NCBI RefSeq assembly: GCF_016595675.1
Contig: NZ_JAENJH010000012.1
Coordinates: forward strand, 124,001 to 188,000
Source: Prauserella cavernicola
GTDB lineage: Bacteria; Actinomycetota; Actinomycetes; Mycobacteriales; Pseudonocardiaceae
DNA length: 64,000 nucleotides
Direction of reading: 5' to 3'
Numbering within the stretch: position 1 is the first letter of the stretch; each line of letters starts with the position of its first letter. The notes below the pieces were generated by a model. That model worked only from the letters and a program-made list of their open reading frames with translations, was not told where the DNA came from and did no database searches. Positions 41,981 to 52,396 of this stretch are shown piece after piece. The translations under genes and the position numbers were made by a program.

Positions 41981-42934
41981 ATGACTGATTCCAGTGGCTG
42001 GTCCTCGCCGGACGCCGGCGACGAAAGCCGCTCCCAGTACCCCCAGTACCCGCAATACCCGCAGTACCCCGGTTCGGGCGGCGGAGGGCAGCAGCAGCCG
42101 GGCGTGATCCCGCTCCGGCCGCTCGCGCTCGGCGAGATCCTCGACGGCGCCATCGGCACCATGCGCAAGTACGCGGGCGTCGTGTTCGGCTCGTCGGCCG
42201 TCGTGGCACTGGTCAGCGCGCTGCTCTTCATCCTGGCGGACATGTGGGTGCTCGAGGCGATCGACCCCGTCCCCGTGGACCCGAACGCGTCGGAGCAGGA
42301 ACAGTTCGACGCGCTCTTCGAGGCTCTGGGCCAGACGCTGCCGGTCAACATCGTGATCCTGGTCGTCAACATGCTGACCCAGACGTTCCTCACCGGCCTG
42401 CTGATGGTCGTGGTCGGCAGGGCCGTGCTCGGGCGCTCGATCTCGTTCGGCGAGGCGTGGCAGGAGCTCAAGCCGCTGGTGCTGCCGCTGCTCGGGCTCA
42501 CGCTGCTGATCTCGGTGATCGTCGCGGTGGGCACGCTGCTGTTCATCATCCCCGGCATCGTCGTGTACGTGCTGCTGAGCCTGGCTCCGCCCGCGCTGAT
42601 CCTGGAGCGCGGCAAGGTCGGCAAGTCGTTCGGCCGCTCGGCCGGGCTGGTGCGCGGCTCGTGGTGGCGCGTGTTCGGCATCCTGCTGGTCGCGCTGATC
42701 ATCACCGTGGTGATCAGCCTGATCATCCAGATCCCGTTCGGTTTCGCGGGTGGAGCCGACATCGGCCAGGGCGCCTCGACCGGTGAGCTGCTGATCGGCG
42801 AGGTCGGCAGGGCCGTGGCCCAGACCATCACGGTGCCGTTCGCCGCGGCCGTCACCGCGCTGCTCTACATCGACCAGCGCATGCGCCGCGAGGGACTGGA
42901 CAGGGAGCTCGCGCGCGCGGCCGGCGGCGAATGA
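41981..42934 (+). CDS. multi-pass membrane protein of envelope cluster
   Basis: A 317-residue protein with a low-complexity N terminus containing four PQY repeats (about 20-31), then a PLRPLALGEILDGA motif and five or six membrane segments. It resembles the glycerophosphodiester phosphodiesterase membrane-domain-like proteins that lead this actinobacterial gene cluster; enzymatic activity is not implied. GAGG precedes ATG 41981 by about nine bases. It is the first gene of a chain in which each stop overlaps the next start: DUF4129, DUF4350, MoxR and DUF58. Confidence 0.75.
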   Translation: MTDSSGWSSPDAGDESRSQYPQYPQYPQYPGSGGGGQQQPGVIPLRPLALGEILDGAIGTMRKYAGVVFGSSAVVALVSALLFILADMWVLEAIDPVPVDPNASEQEQFDALFEALGQTLPVNIVILVVNMLTQTFLTGLLMVVVGRAVLGRSISFGEAWQELKPLVLPLLGLTLLISVIVAVGTLLFIIPGIVVYVLLSLAPPALILERGKVGKSFGRSAGLVRGSWWRVFGILLVALIITVVISLIIQIPFGFAGGADIGQGASTGELLIGEVGRAVAQTITVPFAAAVTALLYIDQRMRREGLDRELARAAGGE

Positions 42935-43557
42935 TCCGACTCGCCGAGGTTCCCGTCGAGCTCGGCCGCGACGAGGCCCAGCGGGCCGCGCGTGCCGAGC
43001 TCGCGGACCCGGCGTACCAGGCGGCGCAGCCGGGGTGGTTCACCCGAGCCGTCACCTGGGTGGCCGACCGCATCGCGGACTTCTTCGCGGGTCTCGGTGG
43101 CACGCCGGGCGGCGTGGCGGGGCTGGTGCTGGTGCTCGCGCTGGTCGTCGTGCTCGTGGTGGTGGTGCGGCTGCGCACCGGCAAGCTCGCGCGACCGCGC
43201 CGCGTCCGAGGTGCCGTGGTGTTCTCCGGAGCGCCGAGGACGGCGGTCGAGCACCGGCTGGCCGCCGAGCGCGCGCAGGCCGAGGGCGGCCACGCCGAGG
43301 CCGTGCGTGAGTGGTTCCGCGCCGTGGTGCGCGAGCTGGAGGAACGCGGGGTGCTCGACGAGCGCTCCGGTCGCACAGCCGTCGAGGCCGCGGCCGACGC
43401 GGGCAGGCAGTTGCCCGGTGTCGCCGCCGAGCTTCGCGCGGCTGCGACGGTGTTCGACGACGTGCACTACGGCGATCGCCCGGCGTCGGCAGAGGCCGTC
43501 GAGCGCCTCGCCGCGCTGGACGCGTCGGTGCGCGAGCGGCGGCCGGTGGCGCGGTGA
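42931..43557 (+). CDS. DUF4129 domain membrane protein
   Basis: A 208-residue protein with one strong membrane segment (about 63-82), flanked by an amphipathic N-terminal part and a cytoplasmic C-terminal DUF4129 region. The latter shows the family pattern HAEAVREWFRAVVRELEERGVLDERSGRTAVE. DUF4129 proteins regularly lie beside MoxR and DUF58 genes, and some carry transglutaminase domains, which are absent here. Coupled to both neighbours by ATGA (42931) and GTGA (43554) overlaps. Its role in envelope maintenance is inferred from context only. Confidence 0.82.
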   Translation: MIRLAEVPVELGRDEAQRAARAELADPAYQAAQPGWFTRAVTWVADRIADFFAGLGGTPGGVAGLVLVLALVVVLVVVVRLRTGKLARPRRVRGAVVFSGAPRTAVEHRLAAERAQAEGGHAEAVREWFRAVVRELEERGVLDERSGRTAVEAAADAGRQLPGVAAELRAAATVFDDVHYGDRPASAEAVERLAALDASVRERRPVAR

Positions 43558-44632
43558 GCACCTCCGTCTCTCCTGACGCCGCGAGGATCTGGCGTGCCGC
43601 GAGGGCCCCGTTGGTGATCGCCGTCGCCGTGCTCGTCACCGCCGTCGTGCTGACGCTGGCGAACAGCGATGACGCCGGCGAGCTCGACACCGGCTCGGCG
43701 GGTGAGAACGGCAGCAGGGCCGTGGCCACCCTGCTGACCGAACAGGGCGTGCGCGTGGAGCCCGCGCACAGCAGCGACGGGCTCGACCCGTCGGGCGCGA
43801 CGCTGCTCGTGACGCGGCCGGAGCTGGTGTCGGTCGGCACCCTGCGGCGGCTCACCGAGAGCGCGGACTCCGTGGTGCTGCTCGCGCCCTCGCAGACGAC
43901 CCTCGACGCGGTGGCGAGGGAGCTCGCCGACGCGGGCACACTGCCGGAGCAGGTGCGCGAGCCCGGCTGTGCCGTGCCCGCCGCGACCGCCGCGGGCGCG
44001 GCGACCCTTGGTGGAGTCCGCTACGCCGCCACCGTCACCTGCTACGACGGCGCGCTCGCCACCGCGGGCCCGGTGACCGTGCTCGGTACGTCGACCCCGT
44101 TCACCAACGCCGCACTCGACGACGAGGGCAACGCGGCACTGACCCTGCGCCTGCTCGGCGAGCACGAGCGGCTGGTCTGGTACCTGCCCTCGGCGGGCGA
44201 TCCCGGCCTGCGCGGCGGTACCGAGAGCCTGACCGACCTGCTGCCCGACGCGTGGGTTTTCGGCGCGGTCCAGGTGGCCGTGGCAGCCGTGCTGGTGGCG
44301 CTGTGGCGGGCGAGGCGGCTCGGTCCCGTGGTCACCGAGCCGTTGCCGGTGGCCGTGCGCGCCGCCGAGACCGTCGAGGGCAGGGCCCGGCTCTACCGCG
44401 GCGCCGGTGCCACCGACCACGCCGCCGACGCGCTGCGGCGCGCGAGCATCGACCGGCTGCGGCCCGCACTGGGCCTGCCCGCCGACGCGGAACCGGACGC
44501 CGTCGTCGCGGCGGTCGAGGCCAGGACGGGCCGGCCCGCCCGTGCGCTGCTGTACGGTCCGCCCCCTGCCGGCGACGCCGCGCTCGTGCGGCTCGCGAAC
44601 GACCTGGACGCACTCGAGAACGAGGTTCGCCT

Positions 44633-44636
<4 letters not shown>
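43554..44636 (+). CDS. DUF4350 domain membrane protein
   Basis: A 360-residue protein with a membrane segment near the N terminus (about 20-40) and another near residue 230. The extracytoplasmic DUF4350 domain between them resembles a glutamine-amidotransferase-like fold (GSRAVATLLTEQGVRVEPA near 57-75). The cytoplasmic C terminus is helical. It is coupled to its neighbours by GTGA overlaps at 43554 and 44633. The family accompanies MoxR ATPases; its biochemical role is unknown. Confidence 0.82.
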
Positions 44637-45591
<955 letters not shown>

Positions 45592-45592
<1 letters not shown>

Positions 45593-46887
45593 TGGCGCTC
45601 ACCGCGCGGACCCCGCTGCTCGCCCTCGTCGGCGCGCTCGTCGTGGCGCTGCTGGCGCCGTCGGTGGCCGGGGTGCTCGTGGTGTGCGCGGTGCTGCTCG
45701 CCGGTGTGCTCGCCGACCTGGCGCTCGCGGGCAGCGTGCGGGCGCTGACGTTCGCGCGCGACGGCGCCACGGCGGTGCGGCTCGGCGAGGAGGCCGAGGT
45801 GCGGCTGCGGGTGACCAACCCCGGTGGGCGCGGCGTGCGCGGGATGCTGCGCGACGCGTGGCAGCCCAGCGCGGGCGCGAGCCCGCGTGCCCACGACCTC
45901 GACGTGCCGCCGGGCCAGTCCCGCACCGTGGTGACGCTGCTGCGTCCCACGCGGCGCGGCGACCGCCTGGCCCACCGGGTCACCGTGCGGGCTATCGGCC
46001 CGCTCGGGCTCGCGGCGCGGCAGGGCTCGCACGAGGTGCCGTGGGCGGTGCGGGCGCTGCCGCCGTTCCACAGCAGACGGCACCTGCCCGGCAGACTCGA
46101 CCGGCTGCGCAAGCTCGACGGTCGCAGCGCCGCGCACGTGCGCGGGCAGGGCACGGAGTTCGACTCGCTGCGCGAGTACGTGCTCGGCGACGACGTCCGC
46201 TCGATCGACTGGCGCGCCACGGCGAGGGCGTCCGACGTCATGGTGCGCACGTGGCGGCCCGAGCGCGACCGGCACGTGCTGCTGGTGCTCGACACCGGGC
46301 GCACGGCGGCGGGCCGGATCGGCGACGGCACCCGGCTCGACGCCGCGATGGACGCGGCACTGCTGCTCGCCGCGCTCGCCGCCCGCGCGGGCGACCGGGT
46401 CGACCTGCTCGCCTACGACCGCGAGGTGCGGGCCAGCGTGCAGGGCGTCGCCGCGGCGCAGTTGCTGCCGTCGCTGGTGACCGCGATGGCGCCGCTGGAG
46501 CCGAGGCTCGTCGAGTCCGACGCGCGTGGGCTGACCGGCGAGATCCTGCGCCGCACCCGGCGCCGCTCGCTCGTGGCGCTGCTGACCGGATTGGACGCCG
46601 CCCCGCTGGAGGAGGGACTGCTGCCGGTGCTGCCCTCGCTGACCGCGCGGCACCGGCTGCTCGTCGCCGCCGTCGCCGATCCCGCGGTGGCCGCACTCGC
46701 GCGCGGCAGGGGCGACGCCGAGGCCGTGTACGGAGCCGCCGCGGCCGAGCGCACGCTTGCCGAACGCCGCCACGTCACGGCGCTGCTCACCCGGCACGGC
46801 ACCGAGGTGGTGGACGCGGAGCCCGACGCGCTGCCGCCCGCACTCGCCGACCGCTACCTCGACCTCAAGGCCGCGGGCAGGCTCTAG
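45592..46887 (+). CDS. DUF58 domain protein (VWA-like)
   Basis: A 431-residue protein with two membrane segments at the N terminus (about 8-45), an extracytoplasmic or linker region, then the DUF58 signature GTEFDSLREYVLGDDVRSIDW around 185-205. A VWA-like metal-binding fold follows, with LVLDTGRTAAG in place of a perfect MIDAS. It is the usual partner of MoxR. Last of the five coupled plus-strand genes; it converges on the SpoIIM-like gene with 13 bases between the stops and no hairpin visible. Confidence 0.9.
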
Positions 46888-46900
46888 GTGTATTCGGTCC

Positions 46901-47908
46901 TCACCCGGACGCGGGCAGCGTGTCCCCGGTGTGGGCCGCGGCGATGTCGCCCGTCTCGCCCTCGTGCGCGGCGCGCCTGCCGAGCACGAACACGTAGGCG
47001 AGGAACGCGACCTCGGCGAGACAGCCGATGCCCACGCGCGCCCACGTCGGCAGGCCCGAGGGCGTCACGAACGCCTCGATCACGCCCGAGATCAGCAGCA
47101 CGCACACCAGCCCCAGCGCGATCGCGCCCACCGCGCGGCCCGTCTCGGCCAGCGCCACCGACCGGGGCCTGCCTCCGGGGTCGATCACCGTCCAGCCCAG
47201 CCGCAGTCCCGCGCCCGCGGCGACGAACACCGCCGTGAGCTCCAGGAGCCCGTGGGGCGCGAGCAGCCCGAGGAAGAACTCACCCCGGCCCGCCGAGGCC
47301 ATCAGCCCGATACCGACCCCGAGGTTCAGCGCGTTGAGCCAGAGGATCAGCACCACCGGCACGCACAGCAGCACCCCGAGCAGCAGGCACGCGGCCGCCA
47401 CCTGCGCGTTGTTCGTCCACACCTGGGCGGCGAAGGAACCGGCCGGACCGCTGGAGTAGTAGGACTCGTAGTCGCCGCCGGGCTCGGTCATCGCGCGGAT
47501 CTGCTCGGGGGCGGCGATGGTGGCGCGCACGCGTTCGTCGCCCGCGACCCACGCCGAGAGCACGCCGGTGACCACCACGAACACGGCCGCCGTCGAGAGC
47601 CACCACGGGCCGCTCCGGTACAGCGCGGCGGGAAAGCGCCGCGTGAAGAACGACGCCACTTCGCGCCAGGCCGGGGTGTGCGTGCCCGTCACCGCTGCGC
47701 GGGCCTTCGCCACCAGCGACGACAGCCTCGCCAGCAACGCCGGGTCCGGAGCCGTGGAGCGCACAATCGACAGGTGTGTGGAGGCGCGCTGGTAGAGCCG
47801 CACCAGCTCGTCGGCCTCCTCGCCGCGCAGCCTCCTGCCCCTGCGGACGAGCTCGGCCAGCCGGTCCCACTCGGCGTGGTGCGCGGCGACGAACACATCG
47901 AGATCCAC
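46901..47908 (-). CDS. stage II sporulation protein M-like membrane protein
   Basis: A 335-residue protein with a cytoplasmic N-terminal helical region (VDLDVFVAAHHAEWDRLAELVRR) and about five membrane segments, matching the SpoIIM family. The HGLLELTAVFVAAGAGLRLGW segment is the conserved core. In sporulating bacilli SpoIIM scaffolds peptidoglycan hydrolases; in actinomycetes it occurs with RDD, MoxR and DUF58 genes and its role is not settled. GTG 47908 has AGGGG upstream. It diverges from the RDD gene 52 bases away. Confidence 0.87.
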   Translation of the reverse strand: MDLDVFVAAHHAEWDRLAELVRRGRRLRGEEADELVRLYQRASTHLSIVRSTAPDPALLARLSSLVAKARAAVTGTHTPAWREVASFFTRRFPAALYRSGPWWLSTAAVFVVVTGVLSAWVAGDERVRATIAAPEQIRAMTEPGGDYESYYSSGPAGSFAAQVWTNNAQVAAACLLLGVLLCVPVVLILWLNALNLGVGIGLMASAGRGEFFLGLLAPHGLLELTAVFVAAGAGLRLGWTVIDPGGRPRSVALAETGRAVGAIALGLVCVLLISGVIEAFVTPSGLPTWARVGIGCLAEVAFLAYVFVLGRRAAHEGETGDIAAAHTGDTLPASG

Positions 47909-47948
47909 GCGAACACCCCTGCCGCGACGTGAGCACCTGAACGCACAC

Positions 47949-47954
47949 GATACT
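47949..47954 (+). promoter_or_regulatory. -10-like hexamer GATACT, leaderless-type
   Basis: GATACT ends six bases before GTG 47961. It lies between GCACAC (47943-47948) and GTGTGC (47959-47964), a six-base inverted repeat that would cover both the -10 and the start codon. Confidence 0.45.
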
Positions 47955-47960
47955 GGTGGT

Positions 47961-48833
47961 GTGCAGCAGGAATCCGATCTCGTCACCGGCGATGCCGTCG
48001 TGCTCGAACTGCGACTGGCCCGCTCGGCCAGCCGTGCGCTCGGCTACGGCCTCGACCTGTGCGTGCAGCTCGCCTCGCTGCTGCTCGTGGGACTGGTCTT
48101 CCTGTTCGCGGGGGTACCCGACGACACCGCGCTGGTGATCGCGATCGTCACCTCCGTGCAGCTGCTCGTGCTCGTCGGCTATCCCACGATCTGCGAGACC
48201 CTCACCAGGGGGCGCACGCTCGGCAAGGCCGCGTGCGGCCTGCGCGTGGTGCGCGACGACGGCGGCCCGATCCGGTTCCGGCACGCGCTGATCCGGGCAC
48301 TCGCGGGCGCGTTCGTGGACTTCGGTCCCTTCGGCGCGTGGAGCGTCGTCGGATTCTCGACCTCGCTGGCCTCGGTGACGAGCAAGCGCGTCGGCGATCA
48401 CCTCGCAGGCACCGTCGTGATCCGCGAACGCGTGCCGCAGCAGTACGAGCCAGGGCTCTCGATGCCACCGGCGCTGGCGGGCTGGGCCGCCTCGCTCGAC
48501 CTCTCCGGGCTGACGCCCGCGCTCGCGCTCTCGGCGCGTCAGTACCTCGGGCGCTATCACGAGCTCAACCAGGTCTCGCGTGATCGGATCGGCGCCGAGC
48601 TGGCTGGCGAGGTCGCCGCGAGCATCGGCGCGCCGGTGCCGCCCTACACCCCGGGCTGGGCGTATCTGACGGCCGTGCTGGCCGAACGACAGGCCCGCGA
48701 CTGGGCCAGGCTGTCGCCCGCTGCTCCGGTTCAGCAGCCGGTTCAGCCGCCCGTACAGCAGCCACAGTCCCCGCCGCCAGTGCAGTCCACTTCGGACCAG
48801 CCGGGCGACTCGCCGTTCGCGCCGCCTAGCTGA
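47961..48833 (+). CDS. RDD family membrane protein
   Basis: A 290-residue protein with an RDD domain of three membrane segments (about residues 25-150). Family features are LARSASRALGYGLDL, RGRTLGKAACGLRVVRDDGG and SKRVGDHLAGTVVIRER. The C terminus is a Pro/Gln-rich tail of about 55 residues, probably disordered and cytoplasmic. Some RDD proteins act in ion exchange; most are uncharacterised. It is divergent from SpoIIM-like and overlaps the convergent SDR gene by eight bases at the 3' end. Confidence 0.88.
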   Translation: MQQESDLVTGDAVVLELRLARSASRALGYGLDLCVQLASLLLVGLVFLFAGVPDDTALVIAIVTSVQLLVLVGYPTICETLTRGRTLGKAACGLRVVRDDGGPIRFRHALIRALAGAFVDFGPFGAWSVVGFSTSLASVTSKRVGDHLAGTVVIRERVPQQYEPGLSMPPALAGWAASLDLSGLTPALALSARQYLGRYHELNQVSRDRIGAELAGEVAASIGAPVPPYTPGWAYLTAVLAERQARDWARLSPAAPVQQPVQPPVQQPQSPPPVQSTSDQPGDSPFAPPS

Positions 48834-49632
48834 GCGCGGCGGCCACCAGTTCGTCGCTGAGTAGCCGCAGGTTCTCTCTGGCCTTCGGGTGAGTGGCCTG
48901 CCAGTGCGGCTCGGCGAGCCGCGTCCCGGCGAAGTAGCGACCGCTGACGTCGTCGAGGTCGCCGGAGGTGATCAGCCGCAGCGTCGCCTCGGCGCCCTCG
49001 TCGAGTGTGCTGTGCGGTGCGGTTCCGGTCTCGAGCACCATCGTGGTGGGCATGAACGTCGCGGGGTGCAGCGTGTTGACGGTGATGCCGCTGCCCTGTA
49101 GCTCCTCGGCGAGGTCGACGGTGAACATCACCTGCGCGAGCTTGCTCTGCCGGTACGCGCGGCCACCGTCGTAGCTCTCGTGCAGCAGCGGGTCGGCGAA
49201 GTCGATCTCCTGCTGGCCAGCCGAGGCGACGTTGACGATCCGCGCGGGCGCGCTGAACAGCGGCAGCAGCTTGCGCGTGAGGTGGTAGCCGGCGAGGTAG
49301 TTGACCGCGAAGCGCAGCTCGACGCCGTCCGCGCTTTCCTCGCGGGCCGCAGGCTCGGCTCCCGAACCGACGCCCGCGTTGTTGACCAGCACGTCGAGCC
49401 GGTCGTAGCGCTGAAGGATCTCCTCGGCCAGCCGGTCCACCTGACGCAGCTCGGCGAGGTCGGCGCGTTCGGTCTCCACCCCGAGCTCGGTGCGCAGGGT
49501 CCGCAGCTTGGCGGCGTCGCGGCCGTGCGCGACCACCGTCGCTCCGCGTCGGGCCAGCTCACCGGCCAGGTGGCGGCCCAGCCCGTCGGTGGCCCCGGTG
49601 ACGAGAATCGTCTGTTCGCTGAGGGGTCTCAT
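48826..49632 (-). CDS. short-chain dehydrogenase/reductase
   Basis: A 268-residue classical-type SDR. The cofactor motif TGATDGLG lies near residues 12-19, NNAG near 84-87, the catalytic serine in NVASAGQQ, and the active-site YxxxK in AYRQSKLAQ. HGRDAAKL after the second strand has an arginine, which often indicates NADP(H). The substrate is unknown. Its 3' end overlaps the RDD gene by eight bases. It diverges from the M16 protease pair. Confidence 0.9.
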   Translation of the reverse strand: MRPLSEQTILVTGATDGLGRHLAGELARRGATVVAHGRDAAKLRTLRTELGVETERADLAELRQVDRLAEEILQRYDRLDVLVNNAGVGSGAEPAAREESADGVELRFAVNYLAGYHLTRKLLPLFSAPARIVNVASAGQQEIDFADPLLHESYDGGRAYRQSKLAQVMFTVDLAEELQGSGITVNTLHPATFMPTTMVLETGTAPHSTLDEGAEATLRLITSGDLDDVSGRYFAGTRLAEPHWQATHPKARENLRLLSDELVAAALS

Positions 49633-49718
49633 GTGCCGCCCGTCGACGTGCGTGGCTCCTGTCTCGAATCCCCGAACCTACCCGGTCCGGGCGGGACAGC
49701 GGAGCGGCCGCACTCCCG

Positions 49719-49724
49719 TAGGGT
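49719..49724 (+). promoter_or_regulatory. -10-like hexamer TAGGGT, leaderless-type
   Basis: TAGGGT ends six bases before ATG 49731, which has no Shine-Dalgarno sequence. This favours ATG 49731 over the in-frame GTG at 49725. Confidence 0.5.
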
Positions 49725-49730
49725 GTGAAC

Positions 49731-51017
49731 ATGGCCGTACCCGAGCTACACAGACTGACTCTCGACAACGGCCTGCGGGTCGTGCTCGCCCCCGATCGCA
49801 CCGCACCGGTCGTGGGTGTCAGCGTGCACTACGACGTGGGCTTTCGCTCCGAGCCGGAGGGGCGGACCGGGTTCGCGCACCTGTTCGAGCACCTGATGTT
49901 CCAGGGTAGCGAGAGCCTCGAGAAGCTCGCGCACTTCCGGCACATCCAGGGCAGCGGCGGAACCTTCAACGGCTCCACCCATCCGGATTACACGGACTAC
50001 TTCGAGGTGCTGCCCTCGGCCGCGCTCGAGCGCGCGCTGTTCCTCGAGGCCGACCGCATGCGCGCGCCGAAGCTGACGCAGGAGAACCTGGCGAACCAGA
50101 TCGACGTGGTGAAGGAGGAGATCCGCCTCAACGTGCTGAACCGGCCCTACGGCGGGTTCCCGTGGATCCTCCTGCCGCCGGTGCTCTACTCGACGTTCCC
50201 CAACGCGCACAACGGATACGGGGACTTCACCGACCTCGAACAGGCCACGCTGGACGACTGCGCGGCCTTCTTCGACACCTTCTACGCGCCGGCCAACGCG
50301 GTGCTGACGGTCGCAGGCGACTTCGAGCTCGACCGCGCCCGCGACCTCATCGACAAGCACTTCGGTGACGTGCCCGCGCGGCCCAAGCCGCACCGGCCTT
50401 CCTTCGCCGAGCCGAGGCCCACGTCGGAGCTGCGCGACATCCACACCGACCCGCACGCGCCGTTGCCCGCCCTCGCGGTCGGCTACCGCATGCCCGACCC
50501 GGTCAACGAGCTCGACGGCTACCTGGCCCACCTCGTGCTGTCCGGGGTGCTCTCCGACGGCGACGGCTCGCGGCTGCAGCAGCGGCTCGTGCACCGGGAG
50601 CCGCTGGTCACCGACATCAACGCCGGCGCGGGCCTGTTCGGCCCGTTCGAGGCGCGCGACCCGGACACGTTCTCGGTCACGGCCGTCCACGCGCCTGACG
50701 TCAGCGCCGACCGCGTGCTCGGCGCCCTCGACGAGGAGCTCGAGGCGCTGGCCAGCACCCCGCCCGGCGAGCAGGAGCTCGCGAAGATCACCGCCAGGTG
50801 GAGTGCCAACCTGCACTCCGAACACGACCGGCTCGTGTCGCGCACGCTCGCGCTCGGCGCGTTCGAACTGCTCTACGGCGACCCCGCGCTCGCCTACGGC
50901 GTGGCCGACCGCATCGCGGCCGTCCGGCCGGAGCAGGTCGCCGAGGCCGCGAAGGGCCTGCGCCCCGACTCGCGTGCCGTGCTCGTCGTCAAGCCACAGG
51001 AGGGACAGGCCCAGTGA
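49731..51017 (+). CDS. M16 family metallopeptidase, catalytic subunit
   Basis: A 428-residue M16 peptidase. The inverted zinc motif HxxEH is H50-LFE-H54, and a distal glutamate lies in DVVKEEIRLN about 75 residues later, as the family requires. The second half lacks the motif, as expected for the non-catalytic repeat. No signal peptide is visible, so it is probably cytoplasmic. It is coupled by a GTGA overlap to a second, inactive M16 protein, and the two probably form a heterodimer similar to mitochondrial processing peptidase. The peptide substrate is unknown. Confidence 0.92.
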   Translation: MAVPELHRLTLDNGLRVVLAPDRTAPVVGVSVHYDVGFRSEPEGRTGFAHLFEHLMFQGSESLEKLAHFRHIQGSGGTFNGSTHPDYTDYFEVLPSAALERALFLEADRMRAPKLTQENLANQIDVVKEEIRLNVLNRPYGGFPWILLPPVLYSTFPNAHNGYGDFTDLEQATLDDCAAFFDTFYAPANAVLTVAGDFELDRARDLIDKHFGDVPARPKPHRPSFAEPRPTSELRDIHTDPHAPLPALAVGYRMPDPVNELDGYLAHLVLSGVLSDGDGSRLQQRLVHREPLVTDINAGAGLFGPFEARDPDTFSVTAVHAPDVSADRVLGALDEELEALASTPPGEQELAKITARWSANLHSEHDRLVSRTLALGAFELLYGDPALAYGVADRIAAVRPEQVAEAAKGLRPDSRAVLVVKPQEGQAQ

Positions 51018-52396
51018 CCGCAGCGACACACCGCAGCGCGGAGGAGATCGGGCGCACCGCGGCGGGGCCGCGCGAGCTGCCCGCGCTCGGCGAGCAGCGG
51101 GCAGCCGCCGACCTCACCCACGTCGACACCGTGCTCGCCAACGGCCTGCGCGTGCTGGCCGTGCGCAAGCCCAACGTGCCGATGGTCGAGGTGCGGATGG
51201 CGATCCCGTTCGCGGGCGACGACCCGCTGCACTCGGCCACGGCCGAGGTGCTGGCGGAGACCATCGCGACCGGCACCCGCCGCCGCGACCGGGTCGCGAT
51301 CGACACCGAGCTCGCGCTCATCGGCGGCGACCTCGGCACGGCCGTCGACCCCGAGCACCTCTCGGTGTCGGCCAGCTCGCTGGCGAGCGGCCTGCCCACC
51401 CTGCTCGACGTGCTCGCCGACATTCTCACCGAGGCGTCCTATGTGGACAACGAGGTGAGCAGGGAGGCCGAGCGTCTCATCGAGCGGCTCGCCGTCGCCC
51501 GCACGCAGCCGCGCGTGATCGCGCGCGAGGCGCTGCAGCGCCACCGCTACGGCACCCACCCCTACACGCGGGAGGTGCCGGAGCCCGACGACGTCGCGCA
51601 GGTGACGCCCGAGCTCGTGCGCGCACTGCACGCCGACGCGCTGCTGCCGCGGGGTTCGGTGCTGGTGATCGTCGGCGACATCGACCCCGACGCCGTCACG
51701 GGCCAGATCGAGCGGGCGCTGTCCGCGTGGAGCTCCGACAAGGCCGCTCGCGAGCTGCCCTCGCTGCCGGAGCTGGCGGGCGGCAATCTGCTGCTCGTGC
51801 CCAGGACCGGTGCCGTGCAGTCGCAGCTGCGGCTCTCGGCCCAGTCGGTGTCCAGGACCGACTCGCGCTACGCGGCGCTGCAGCTGGCCAACCTGGCCTT
51901 CGGCGGGTACTTCTCGTCGCGGCTGGTGGAGAACATCCGCGAGGACAAGGGCTACACCTACGGCGCCCACTCCGGCTTCGAGTTCACCGGGCAGAACGCC
52001 ACGGTGCAGGTGGAGGCCGACACCGCCAACGAGGTCACCGCGGCCGCGCTGCTCGAGACGCGCTACGAGCTGGGCAGGCTCGGGCTCGTGCCGCCGACCG
52101 ACGCCGACGTGGAGTCGGTGCGGCAGTACGCGATCGGCTCGCTCCTGATCGGCGCCTCGTCGCAGGCAGGGCTGGCGGCCCAGCTCCTCGGCCTCGCCGC
52201 CGTGGGTCTCGGGGCGGAGTGGCTGAGCGGGCACCCCGCGCGGATCGCGGCCGTGACCACCGACGAGGTGGCGCAGGCGGCGCTCGACTTCTTCGCGCCA
52301 AGCCGGTTCACCGGCGTGGTGGTGGGTGACGCCGAGACGCTGGCTCCGCAGCTGAGGTCGCTGGGCGGCGTGACCGTGGAGAGCTCCGAGTCATGA
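51014..52396 (+). CDS. M16 family protein, non-catalytic partner
   Basis: A 460-residue M16-fold protein. In the place of HxxEH the sequence reads LHSATAEVLAETI, so zinc ligands are missing. The substrate-binding arginine/tyrosine motif of inactive partners is kept in SRLVENIREDKGYTYGAHS (about residues 308-326). It is translationally coupled to the active subunit upstream and to nudC downstream (ATGA at 52393). It probably helps hold the substrate in a heterodimer. Confidence 0.9.
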   Translation: MTAATHRSAEEIGRTAAGPRELPALGEQRAAADLTHVDTVLANGLRVLAVRKPNVPMVEVRMAIPFAGDDPLHSATAEVLAETIATGTRRRDRVAIDTELALIGGDLGTAVDPEHLSVSASSLASGLPTLLDVLADILTEASYVDNEVSREAERLIERLAVARTQPRVIAREALQRHRYGTHPYTREVPEPDDVAQVTPELVRALHADALLPRGSVLVIVGDIDPDAVTGQIERALSAWSSDKAARELPSLPELAGGNLLLVPRTGAVQSQLRLSAQSVSRTDSRYAALQLANLAFGGYFSSRLVENIREDKGYTYGAHSGFEFTGQNATVQVEADTANEVTAAALLETRYELGRLGLVPPTDADVESVRQYAIGSLLIGASSQAGLAAQLLGLAAVGLGAEWLSGHPARIAAVTTDEVAQAALDFFAPSRFTGVVVGDAETLAPQLRSLGGVTVESSES

